A stretch of 64,000 bases of DNA, taken from positions 248,001 through 312,000 of the forward strand of contig NZ_FTNI01000003.1 of NCBI RefSeq assembly GCF_900156315.1. Reading direction: 5' to 3'. Position numbers and translations under genes: made by a program. The first letter of the stretch is position 1, and each line of letters begins with the position of its first letter. The stretch comes from Microbispora rosea (lineage in GTDB: Bacteria > Actinomycetota > Actinomycetes > Streptosporangiales > Streptosporangiaceae). This document shows positions 1 through 8,050 of the stretch, one piece after another. Under the pieces are notes generated by a model. It searched no databases. It was given only the letters and a program-made list of their open reading frames with translations, and was not told where the DNA came from.

Positions 1-3000
1 GACGAGCGCCGTGACCTCGGTGAGGAAGCCCCACTCGCGGTAGCGCTCCGCGTAGAAGTCGGTGGCGGGGTCGCGCTCGCCGATCACCGAGATGATCGGA
101 GCGCGTAATCGTGGCCGGTCCGGCGCGTCGAACAGCCCGGTGAAGTACTTCTCCGCGGCCTTGGAATCATGGCGCATCGTGCGGATGATGCGGTCGGCCA
201 CGCCGGGATCGAGCTCCTCGAGGTCCACCCCACGGGCCTTGAGACGGTTGATGTCGGTCTGGCTGCTTCGGAGGCGGTCGAACTCCCCGATTCTCGACAG
301 TGCGCGCATGAGCCCGCGCGGCCGGGCGAACGGGAAGATCGCCCCGACGTAGACGGCGTCCACGGCACGGCCCGCCGCCTCGACCCTGGTGGCCAGCTCG
401 ACCGCGAGCGCGGCGCCGACCCCGCAGTGGCCGTAGATCACCAGGGGCCCCTCGATGGCGAGGATCTCCTCGGTGGCGCGGGCGGCCAGCTCGGCGAACT
501 CCATCGGCTCCTCGTCCAGGCCCACGTCGTGGCCGGGGATCGCGAGCGCGTACAGTGCCTGGCCGGCCGGCAGGGCGTCGGCCAGCGGCTGGTAGACCAC
601 GGCGCTGCCCGACCCGTACGGCACGCACACGTAGGTGACGCTCGCCGTACATGCCGGGGTGAGCCGCTGGAGCAGCGGGCGGGGGCCGTCCTCGCCGGAA
701 GCGGCGTAGGCCGCCAGTTCGCGCACGGTCCGGTAGGTGAAGACGTCCATCAGCCCCACCTGCGCGGATCCGGCGGGGAGCGCCCTGCGGAGCTTCGCGA
801 CGACCTGGACGGCGAGCAGCGAGTGGCCGCCGAGATCGAAGAAGTCGTCGTCGGCCCCGATCCGCTCGGCCCCCAGCACGTCGGCCCAGACGGCCGCGAC
901 GGCCCGCTCGGTCTCGGTCTGCGGCTCGGCGTACGGCACGTCGGCCTGCACCTGCGGGACGGGCAGGGCGGCGCGGTCGAGCTTGCCGTTCGGCGTGAGC
1001 GGAAGGGCGTCGAGCGCGACGAACATCGACGGCAGCATGTACTCCGGCAGCGTGCCCCTGATCGCCGCCCGCACCTGGGCCGGCTCGGGCACGTCGTCAC
1101 CCGTGAGGTAGGCGACCAGCCGGGGGTCGCCGGGCACGTCCTCGCGTACGATCACCGCGGCGTCCCGCACACCGGCCTTCTCGCGGAGCACGGCCTCGAT
1201 CTCGCCGAGCTCGATGCGCAGGCCGCGCAGCTTGACCTGGCCGTCGAGGCGGCCCAGGAACTCGATCGTGCCGTCCGGCAGCCAGCGGGCCGCGTCGCCG
1301 GTGCGGTAGCGGCCTCCGGCGAACCGCTCGGCGGTCAGCTCCGGGCGGGCGTGGTAGCCGAGTGCGACGCCCACGCCGCCGATGTAGAGCTCGCCGGGCA
1401 CCCCCACGGGCACGGGCTCGCCGTGGCGGTCGAGCACGTGCAGCGTGATGTTCTGGATGGGCGAGCCGATCGGCACCCTCGCGCGGCCCGCCAGCGCGGA
1501 CGGCGTGCACTGCCAGGCGGAGACGTCGACGGCCGCCTCGGTGGGGCCGTACAGGTTGTGCAGTTCGGCCGGGAGCATTCGCAGGCAGCGCTCGGCCAGG
1601 TCGATGGGCAGTTCCTCCCCGCTGCACACGATGACGCGCGGGGAGGTGCAGGTCTCCACGCCCTCTTCGGCGAGGAACGCGCCGAGCATGGACGGCACGA
1701 AGTGCAGGACGGTCACCCGCTCGGCGTTGATCAGGTCACGCAGGTACGCGGGGTCGCGGTGGCCTCCGGGCTCGGCCAGCACGAGCCGCGCGCCGGTGAG
1801 CAGCGGCCAGAAGAACTCCCACACCGAGACGTCGAACCCGGCCGGTGTCTTCTGCAGCACCACGTCGGCGCCGGTGAGCCGGAACCGCTTCTGCATCCAG
1901 TCGAGCCGGTTGACGATGCCGCGATGGCTGTTGGGCACGCCCTTCGGCCGGCCGGTGGAGCCGGAGGTGTAGATCATGTACGCGGCCGTGCCGGGCCCGC
2001 CCCTCACCTCGGGTGCGGTCGCCGGCAGGCCGTCCCATACCGCGTCCAGATCGAGCGGCAGGATGACGGCGCCGCCGGTGGCCAGCCGCTCGGCCAGGTC
2101 CTGCTGGGTCAGCACGACGGGCGCGCCCGAGTCCGACAGCATGAACGCCAGCCGGTCGGCGGGGTAGCCGGGGTCGAGCGGCACGTACGCCGCGCCGCTC
2201 TTGAGCACGCCGAGCAGCGCGGCCACCAGGTCGAGCGAGCGTTCGGCGCAGACCGCGACCAGACCGCCCGGCTCCACGCCGAGCCCCACGAGGCGGTGCG
2301 CGATCCGGTTGGCCCGCTCGTCGAGCTGCCGGTAGGTCCACGACCGCCCGTCGAAGGTCACCGCGACGGCCTCGGGGGTGCGGGCGACCTGCTCCTCGAT
2401 CAGGCCGTGCAGGGTGGCCGTGTCCGGGTAGTCCGCGCCGGTCGCGTTCCATCCGGCGATCAGCGCGTCGTCGCCCGTCAGCGGCAGCCGGCTGATCGGG
2501 ACGTGCGGGTCGCGCACGATCGCGCGCAGCAGGTCCTCGAACTGCCCGGCCATCCGGGCGATCGTGCTCTCGCGGAACAGCTCGGGCCGGTAGGTGAACG
2601 CGCACTGCAGGCCCCCGTCGCCGGTGGGCACGGCGTACAGCTCCACGTCGTGCCTGGTCGACGTGGGGGCCAGCCCGAGGACCTCGATGCCGTCGCCGGG
2701 GGCGAACTCGTTCATCGAACAGATCGTGTCGATCAGGGGCGGCCTGCTGGTGTCCCGCGGCACGCCGAGGGCGTCGACGAGCTGGGCGAAGGGCAGTTCC
2801 TCGTGATCGAGCGCGGCGAGGACCGTGTCCCTGGTCCGGGCGAGCAGCTCGGCGAACGTGGGCTCGCCGTCCAGCCGGGCCCGTATCGCCAGCATGTTGA
2901 CGAACATGCCCACGACGTCCTCGAACTCCGGTCTGTTCCGCCCGGCCACCGGCACGCCGACGGCGAAGTCGTCCTGGCCGGTCAGCCGGGAGAGCAGGAC

Positions 3001-3825
3001 CTGGTACGCGGCCAGCAGGGTCATGAACGCGCTCGCGCCGTGGTCCCGGCCCAACGCGGCGACGCCGTCCATCAGATCCGGCGCGAGGGAGCGCACGTGG
3101 GTCGTGCCGTCGAGTGTCTGAAGCGCCGGGCGGGGCCGGTCCGTCAGGAGTTCGAGGCGCGGCAGCCCGGCCAGCTCCCCGCACCAGTAGGTCAGCTCGC
3201 GGTCGAGGGACCGCTCACGCTGCCACACGGCGATGTCGCCGAAGCGTACGGCGGGCGCGGGCGGCTCCTCGCCGCGGCAGAGCGCGAGCAGGTCGCGCAT
3301 GAGCAGGTGCAGCGCCTGGCCGTCGGCCACGATGTGGTGCACCAGCAGGGCGACGATGTGCTCGTCCTCGCCCTTGCTCACGACGACGCACTTGAGCAGC
3401 GGGCCCCGGGCGAGGTCCAGCGGGATGGCGGTCTCGGCGCCGATGAGCGCGATCGCCTCCTCGTCCGTGACCGCCGTGGTGCGGTTCAGCGGCACCTCCG
3501 TCGTGTCCACGACGTGGACGGCGGGCCTGCCCTCCTCGGTCGCGGGGAACCGCTGGCGCAGTCCCTCGTGCCGGTCCGGCAGCGCGGCGAGCGCGCGAGC
3601 CAGCCGGTCCTCGTCCAGCGGCTCACGTAGCCGTACGGCGAGCACCAGGGTGTAGGTGGTGGTGCCCGGCGTGAACTGCTCCATGAACCACAGCGGCTCC
3701 TGGGCCGGGGACATCGGCGGTTCGACGCCCTCCGGGCGCCGGGGAATGGGATCGCTTGCGGAGCGGGCCCGCAACCTGCGTCGGAGCAGTTCTCGCTTGG
3801 CGTCTGACAGGTCAGCCACAGACAT
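1..3825 (-). CDS. NRPS module C-A-T-TE, serine-type, truncated by the window edge
   Basis: This frame stays open from ATG 3825 to base 1, giving 1275 residues with the stop outside the window. The order is condensation (HHIVADG near residue 163), adenylation (TSGSTGRPKG near 617, YGPTE later), thiolation (LGGHSL near 996) and thioesterase. Reading the adenylation pocket against PheA gives D-V-W-H-V-S-L-V-D-K, close to the EntF serine code, so the module probably activates L-serine. Length and order also resemble EntF, and only the last few tens of residues should be missing. The thioesterase nucleophile motif is GHCGVG with Cys1134 in place of serine. An AAGGG lies about 10 bases before the ATG. 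The product is unknown: a seryl siderophore, lactone or lactam are all possible, and no other pathway gene is visible here. Family call is firm; substrate is inference. Confidence 0.93.
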   Translation of the reverse strand, partial: MSVADLSDAKRELLRRRLRARSASDPIPRRPEGVEPPMSPAQEPLWFMEQFTPGTTTYTLVLAVRLREPLDEDRLARALAALPDRHEGLRQRFPATEEGRPAVHVVDTTEVPLNRTTAVTDEEAIALIGAETAIPLDLARGPLLKCVVVSKGEDEHIVALLVHHIVADGQALHLLMRDLLALCRGEEPPAPAVRFGDIAVWQRERSLDRELTYWCGELAGLPRLELLTDRPRPALQTLDGTTHVRSLAPDLMDGVAALGRDHGASAFMTLLAAYQVLLSRLTGQDDFAVGVPVAGRNRPEFEDVVGMFVNMLAIRARLDGEPTFAELLARTRDTVLAALDHEELPFAQLVDALGVPRDTSRPPLIDTICSMNEFAPGDGIEVLGLAPTSTRHDVELYAVPTGDGGLQCAFTYRPELFRESTIARMAGQFEDLLRAIVRDPHVPISRLPLTGDDALIAGWNATGADYPDTATLHGLIEEQVARTPEAVAVTFDGRSWTYRQLDERANRIAHRLVGLGVEPGGLVAVCAERSLDLVAALLGVLKSGAAYVPLDPGYPADRLAFMLSDSGAPVVLTQQDLAERLATGGAVILPLDLDAVWDGLPATAPEVRGGPGTAAYMIYTSGSTGRPKGVPNSHRGIVNRLDWMQKRFRLTGADVVLQKTPAGFDVSVWEFFWPLLTGARLVLAEPGGHRDPAYLRDLINAERVTVLHFVPSMLGAFLAEEGVETCTSPRVIVCSGEELPIDLAERCLRMLPAELHNLYGPTEAAVDVSAWQCTPSALAGRARVPIGSPIQNITLHVLDRHGEPVPVGVPGELYIGGVGVALGYHARPELTAERFAGGRYRTGDAARWLPDGTIEFLGRLDGQVKLRGLRIELGEIEAVLREKAGVRDAAVIVREDVPGDPRLVAYLTGDDVPEPAQVRAAIRGTLPEYMLPSMFVALDALPLTPNGKLDRAALPVPQVQADVPYAEPQTETERAVAAVWADVLGAERIGADDDFFDLGGHSLLAVQVVAKLRRALPAGSAQVGLMDVFTYRTVRELAAYAASGEDGPRPLLQRLTPACTASVTYVCVPYGSGSAVVYQPLADALPAGQALYALAIPGHDVGLDEEPMEFAELAARATEEILAIEGPLVIYGHCGVGAALAVELATRVEAAGRAVDAVYVGAIFPFARPRGLMRALSRIGEFDRLRSSQTDINRLKARGVDLEELDPGVADRIIRTMRHDSKAAEKYFTGLFDAPDRPRLRAPIISVIGERDPATDFYAERYREWGFLTEVTALV

Positions 3826-3976
3826 GTGACACGGCCCTTCGATGGCGTACACGCGGACAGATCACGCACGCAGCGAAACGATCTTTTGTCGGCTTTGAAT
3901 CACATACAGCCAGATTTAGTGATCTAGACGTTTATCCGTCACTGTACGGCCACGGCACCGTGTCCGGACGCTGGTA

Positions 3977-4207
3977 ATGGCGGTCGGGGTGGTTTCGGGT
4001 GACGATCGGCGCTCGCCGCACATATCGTCACTGAAACTTTCATCCGGTGAGTCCGTCGTCCGGCTCGGCCGGTACGAGGCGACCTACGGCCTGACCGCTG
4101 AGACCCCCGTGCAGGAGTGGGAGGGATACGAGCCCCACACCCTGACCTCGGCCGAGTTCGACGACACGTGGAACCGGGCCCGTCGGCGCCTCCACGGCAA
4201 CCGCTGA
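3977..4207 (+). CDS. small hypothetical protein (76 aa)
   Basis: This is a short frame with high GC3 in its second half and an in-frame stop just before the ATG. It encodes an acidic and aromatic stretch (VQEWEGYEPHTLTSAEFDD) and an arginine-rich end. I do not recognise it, and it is not an MbtH-like protein, which might have been expected beside an NRPS. It is divergent from the NRPS and convergent with the next gene. No clear ribosome binding site precedes the ATG; the GTG at 3989 is an alternative. The first 25 codons are less GC-biased than the rest, so the true start may lie further in. Confidence 0.45.
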   Translation: MAVGVVSGDDRRSPHISSLKLSSGESVVRLGRYEATYGLTAETPVQEWEGYEPHTLTSAEFDDTWNRARRRLHGNR

Positions 4208-4271
4208 GCCCCCAAGGGCTCATCCCGCGTCAGGGGGCCCTGCGGTCGCGTGCCTCGTGTCGTGAGCCCGG

Positions 4272-4862
4272 TCAGCGGCCGTTGATCCGCCACATGGGCT
4301 CGACCACGGTCCACTGGGCCTCCCATACCCGGCGGGCCCTGCGCTGGTTGAGCAGGCGGGTGCAGGTCACCAGCAGCGCGAGAATCGCGGCGGCGGCCAG
4401 CGGGACGCCCGTGCCGACAGTCAGCGCGGCGACCACCGTGGTCTCCCGGTCCTGCGGCCGGGGCGCGATCACGCCTTTGTCGTCGGTCCAGATGCGCACG
4501 GTCTCGCCCGCGTGCTGGCTGGGCGGGACCTCGATGACACCGGCCCTCATCGTGCCGTCGGGGGCCACCCAGGTCGCCTGGGCATGCCCGACCGCCGCTC
4601 CGGCCACCGACAACCGGGGCGTCGTCACGTCGCCGGTCAGCGTGGCGACGACCTGATGCCGGGCGTGCGCCTGCTGGGCCTCGGTCCTCAGGCCGTTGCC
4701 GTACTCGCGCAAGCCGAGCATCACGCCGAACACGATCGCGGCCACGACTCCCAGCACTGCGGCAAGCCGAACCACCGCTTCGACCCGGTCACACCGGCGC
4801 CGAAGCGGATTCCTGTCAAGGCCCAGCCAGCGGGCGAACCTGGCGAATAGATTCTGCGACAT
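4272..4862 (-). CDS. Rv1733c-family two-pass membrane protein
   Basis: The 196-residue product has a short cytoplasmic head rich in arginine, a membrane segment at about residues 27-50, an extracytoplasmic domain of roughly 90 residues, and a second membrane segment at about 143-170 followed by a basic tail. This layout and the phrase ATWVAPDGTMRAGVIEVP match the actinobacterial family typified by Mycobacterium Rv1733c, whose function is not established. The start at 4862 is favoured because a GTGAGGTGTGAG stretch lies directly upstream; the frame extends further upstream but loses coding character. It is the downstream neighbour of the crotonase gene on the same strand, 44 bases away. Confidence 0.8.
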   Translation of the reverse strand: MSQNLFARFARWLGLDRNPLRRRCDRVEAVVRLAAVLGVVAAIVFGVMLGLREYGNGLRTEAQQAHARHQVVATLTGDVTTPRLSVAGAAVGHAQATWVAPDGTMRAGVIEVPPSQHAGETVRIWTDDKGVIAPRPQDRETTVVAALTVGTGVPLAAAAILALLVTCTRLLNQRRARRVWEAQWTVVEPMWRINGR

Positions 4863-4906
4863 CTCACACCTCACAGGGTCATTACCACTGCGAGTCCCGT
4901 TTATGC

Positions 4907-5671
4907 CTATTTTGCATGCCAAGAGAATCCAGGGGAACGCCCCTCCCGATATGCCCGGACACCTTCGGCCATTTCCCCGCTCTCCCTGGCCTCCCGCTGC
5001 CAGGCGCGCACCTCGGCCTCCCCGGCCCGGCCGTCGACGATCTGCTTGGCCGCCGTCAGCGTCAGCCGGGATCTGCCGGCCATCGTGGCCGCCAGGCCGT
5101 ACACGCGGTCGCGGAGGTCCTCCGGGCGGCGGACCTCGTCGACGAGGCCGGTACGTAGGGCGTGATCTGCGTCGATGAGCTCCGCGGAGAAGAGCAGAAG
5201 CTTCGCGGTGGCGGGTCCGGCGATCTCCGCGAGCCGCCGCGTGGAGCTGAGCGGGTAGACGATCCCGAGCTTGGCCGGGGTGACGCCGAAGCGGGCCCCG
5301 TCCGCCGCGACGCGCAGATCGCAGGCGAGCGCGAGCTGGCATCCGCCGCCGACGCAGTATCCCTCGATCATCGCGATCACGGGTTTGGGAAAGGTCATGA
5401 GTGCGTGCTCTGCGACAACGGTAATACCGGTGTCATCGTCGTTATCGCCAAGCTCATGAATTTCCGAAATATCAGCCCCGGAACAGAAAGTTCCACCCGC
5501 TCCGGTGAGGATGAGCACGCGCACCTTCGGATCGGCGGCGAGGTCCGCGAGGATGCCCGGCAGCGCCCGCCACATGGCCGCGGTCACGGCGTTCCGCTTG
5601 GCGGGCCGGTTGAGGGTGAGGGTGGCGACGTGCTCGGCGAGGGTCAGTTCGAACCCGTCGGTAACTTCCAT
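4907..5671 (-). CDS. enoyl-CoA hydratase/isomerase (crotonase) family protein
   Basis: The 254-residue length is normal for a crotonase. Visible motifs are the oxyanion-hole segments GTFCSGADI and EGYCVGGGCQLALACDL, then FGVTPAKLGIVY and the domain-closing GLVDEV. Members act on acyl-CoA thioesters in the cytoplasm. The two glutamates that do the hydration chemistry in classical enoyl-CoA hydratase are not evident: the FGxxE-type position reads FGVTPAK. It may therefore be an isomerase, a hydrolase or another crotonase-fold enzyme. Start ATG 5671 has GAGGA almost touching it, which is close spacing; there is no better upstream start. It is divergent from the DUF5685 gene. Confidence 0.88.
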   Translation of the reverse strand: MEVTDGFELTLAEHVATLTLNRPAKRNAVTAAMWRALPGILADLAADPKVRVLILTGAGGTFCSGADISEIHELGDNDDDTGITVVAEHALMTFPKPVIAMIEGYCVGGGCQLALACDLRVAADGARFGVTPAKLGIVYPLSSTRRLAEIAGPATAKLLLFSAELIDADHALRTGLVDEVRRPEDLRDRVYGLAATMAGRSRLTLTAAKQIVDGRAGEAEVRAWQREARESGEMAEGVRAYREGRSPGFSWHAK

Positions 5672-5785
5672 TCCTCGATTGTGCAGACCGCTGCCCGGCT
5701 GCGGCCACAGGGCCCCGGCCCCTGATGGCATAATCGCCGCGCAACGGGACGATCCCGTACGCATGACCCCCCAAGGAGTCTCTGG

Positions 5786-7051
5786 GTGTTCGGGATCCTC
5801 CGGCCGTGTGCCCGCCACTCCTGCCCGTCCGTCCACGAGGCCTGGCGCGCGCACCTGTGCGGGCTGTGCCTGACGTTGCGGGACCGGCACGGGCATCTGG
5901 CCCGCATGGCCACCAACTACGACGGCCTCATCCTGTCGGTCCTGACCGAGGCCCAGGCACGGGCCCAGGCCCAGGACCGGTCGCGGGACGGGGCCGGGGC
6001 CGGGCCGAACCGGCGCACCGCCGGGCCCTGCGCGCTGCGGGGCTTCCAGCGGGCGGAGGTGGTGCCGTCGGACGACCGGGGCGCCCGCCTGGCCGCCGCG
6101 GTCTCGCTGGCCCTCGCCTCGGGCAAGATCCGCGACCACGCGTCCGACGGCGACGGCGTCGCGGCCCGGCGCGTGGCCGGAGTCCCCCTGCGCGCCACGG
6201 CCGCCGCCTGGGCCTCGGCCGCCCGCCGCGGCGCGGAGTCGATCGGCTTCGACACGGCCGTCCTGACGGAGGTCTCCGCCCGCCAGGCGCTGCTGGAGGC
6301 GTCCCCCGGGCGAGGGCTGCTCGATGTCACCGAGCCCACCGAGACCGCCGTGGCCGCGGCCTTCGCCCACACCGCCGTGCTCGCCGACCGGCCGGGCAAC
6401 GCCGAGAGCCTGCGCGAGGCCGGCCGCTTCTTCGGCCGGATCGCGCACCTGATCGACGCGGTCGAGGACCTCGCCGAGGACCGGGCCCGCGGGGCGTACA
6501 ACCCGCTGGACGCGACCGGCACCTCGCCCGCCGAGGCGCGGCGCGTGTGCGAGGAGGCGCTGCACGGGCTGCGCCTGGCCGTACGCGACCTCGACCTGGA
6601 GGAGCGGCACCTGGTCGAGGCGCTGCTGTGCGGCGAGACCCGCCGCGCCGTCGACCGGGCGTTCGGGCCGCGCGCCCACGGCGCCGCCTGCGCGGCGCAC
6701 CGCGCGCCCGCCGGGAACACCTCTCCGGTGCCGCCCGACGCCGCACCCGACGCCGCGCCGGGCGGCTCCCCCGAGGGCCCCGGCGACCGCCCGGGGATCG
6801 CGCTGACGGCGCTGGCCGGGGCGGCGATCTTCCTGACCTGCGGGCTCTACCGCCCGCCGTGGAGTGAGCATCGGAACGCGCCGTGGACCGAGCGCTGCTG
6901 CTGTGACAGCTGCGACTGCCCCGACTGCTCGGGTTGTTGCGACTGGTGCGACTGCTGCTCGTCGTGCTCCGACTGCTGCTCGGAAGACGGCTGCTGCTCG
7001 GGCGACGGCTGCTGCTGTGGGGACGGCTGCTGCTGCGACTGCGGTTCCTAG
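5786..7051 (+). CDS. DUF5685-like protein with transmembrane segment and cysteine-rich tail
   Basis: The 421-residue product opens with the DUF5685-type signature MFGILRPCARHSCPSVHEAW, with cysteines 8, 13, 25 and 28 and then an NYDGL motif, followed by a helical domain to about residue 320. A proline and alanine linker leads to one hydrophobic segment (near 350-370), and then a tail in which 23 of the last 51 residues are cysteine, mixed with Asp, Gly and Ser. GTG 5786 follows AAGGAG at 5773. The family's function is not known to me. The N-terminal cysteines could bind a metal and the tail could bind metal or form disulfides. It ends 42 bases before livH on the same strand, so co-transcription is possible. 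Confidence 0.82.
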   Translation: MFGILRPCARHSCPSVHEAWRAHLCGLCLTLRDRHGHLARMATNYDGLILSVLTEAQARAQAQDRSRDGAGAGPNRRTAGPCALRGFQRAEVVPSDDRGARLAAAVSLALASGKIRDHASDGDGVAARRVAGVPLRATAAAWASAARRGAESIGFDTAVLTEVSARQALLEASPGRGLLDVTEPTETAVAAAFAHTAVLADRPGNAESLREAGRFFGRIAHLIDAVEDLAEDRARGAYNPLDATGTSPAEARRVCEEALHGLRLAVRDLDLEERHLVEALLCGETRRAVDRAFGPRAHGAACAAHRAPAGNTSPVPPDAAPDAAPGGSPEGPGDRPGIALTALAGAAIFLTCGLYRPPWSEHRNAPWTERCCCDSCDCPDCSGCCDWCDCCSSCSDCCSEDGCCSGDGCCCGDGCCCDCGS

Positions 7052-7093
7052 TGGCGCCGGGTCATGTGATCGAGGACGGGAGGACGGTGTCCG

Positions 7094-8050
7094 GTGAGTG
7101 GAGGAGTGGCCCTGCAGGCGATCCTGAGCGGGTTGGCTCTGGGTGCGGCCTACGGCTTGATCGCGATGGGCTTCACCCTCGTCTACCGGCTCACCAGGGT
7201 GATCGCCTTCGCGCACGGCGATCTCGTGGTCGGCGGCGTCTTCGTCGGTGTGCTGGCGGTGCTCGGGACCACGCCGGTGGCGGCGGCCCCGGGCCTGGCG
7301 CGCTCCGCCGGACTGGCGGTGCTGGTCGTCGCCGCCGGAGCGGCACTGTCGGCAGGTGTCTATTTCATCGCCGTGAGGCCCTTCCTGCCGGGAGCCGGGC
7401 ACCGGTCCACCGGCGGGGACGTCCTGGGCTGGGTGGCGGGTGGCCTGGCCGCCGGGCTGCTGATCCGGGAGGTTCTCGGGCTGGTGCTCACGCAGGACGC
7501 CTACGCGGTGCCGGATCCGTTGCGCCTCGGCCGGTTGACGCCTTCGGGGGTGCTGCAACTGCCCGGGGGAGGCACGGTGGCGGTTCGCACGCTCGGTGTC
7601 ATCGGGATCGGCTTGGCCGTGGGGATCCTGGTCGAGCGGCTGCTCGTGCTCACCCCGGTCGGCACGGCGATGACGGCGGTCAGTGACGATCCCACCGCTG
7701 CCGCGCTGCTCGGCCTTCCGGTACGGCGGCTGGTGCTCGTCGCCTTCGTGGTGGCCGGCGCGCTGGCCGGTCTGGCGGGGCTTTTGATCGCGCCGGACCG
7801 GTCGCTCGGCGTCGACGACGGCGTCGTCCTCGGCCTCAAGGCGATGGCGGCCGCGCTGCTGGGCGGCCTTGGATCGGTGCGCGGCGCGCTGGCCGGAGGG
7901 CTGGCGCTCGGCGTGATCGAGTCGTTGATCGTCGCATCGGACGTTCTCGGCCCGCGCTTCGCCGACGTGGCGCCGCTGGCCATCCTGCTGATCGTGCTCG
8001 CCCTCGGGCGGCAGGGCCTGCGATCACCGCTGCGTGAGGACCCGGAATGA
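7094..8050 (+). CDS. livH: branched-chain amino-acid-type ABC transporter permease (LivH-like)
   Basis: The 318-residue product is almost wholly hydrophobic, with about eight membrane segments. It has the LivH opening (GLALGAAYGLIAMGFTLVY), the FAHGDL motif and the late GLGSVRGALAGGLALGVIES motif that contacts the ATPase. It is the first permease half of a high-affinity importer for branched-chain amino acids, amides, urea or similar polar compounds; the true substrate cannot be read. GTG 7094 follows GGGAGG by about 12 bases. Its stop overlaps the next start by four bases (ATGA), showing translational coupling with the fused permease-ATPase. Confidence 0.9.
   Translation: MSGGVALQAILSGLALGAAYGLIAMGFTLVYRLTRVIAFAHGDLVVGGVFVGVLAVLGTTPVAAAPGLARSAGLAVLVVAAGAALSAGVYFIAVRPFLPGAGHRSTGGDVLGWVAGGLAAGLLIREVLGLVLTQDAYAVPDPLRLGRLTPSGVLQLPGGGTVAVRTLGVIGIGLAVGILVERLLVLTPVGTAMTAVSDDPTAAALLGLPVRRLVLVAFVVAGALAGLAGLLIAPDRSLGVDDGVVLGLKAMAAALLGGLGSVRGALAGGLALGVIESLIVASDVLGPRFADVAPLAILLIVLALGRQGLRSPLREDPE

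Noticed and set aside
169-3630. A 1153-codon open frame on the plus strand opposite the NRPS
   Set aside because: It is the antisense shadow of the NRPS, rich in Arg/Gly/His with no domain; the minus strand carries complete NRPS motifs.
3826-3976. Search for an iron-regulator box before the NRPS
   Set aside because: No sequence resembling an IdeR/DmdR palindrome is present, so a siderophore role is not supported by regulation.
5672-7558. Upstream extension of the crotonase frame on the minus strand
   Set aside because: It runs antisense through the DUF5685 and livH genes and has no coding character; only the part below 5671 is the crotonase.
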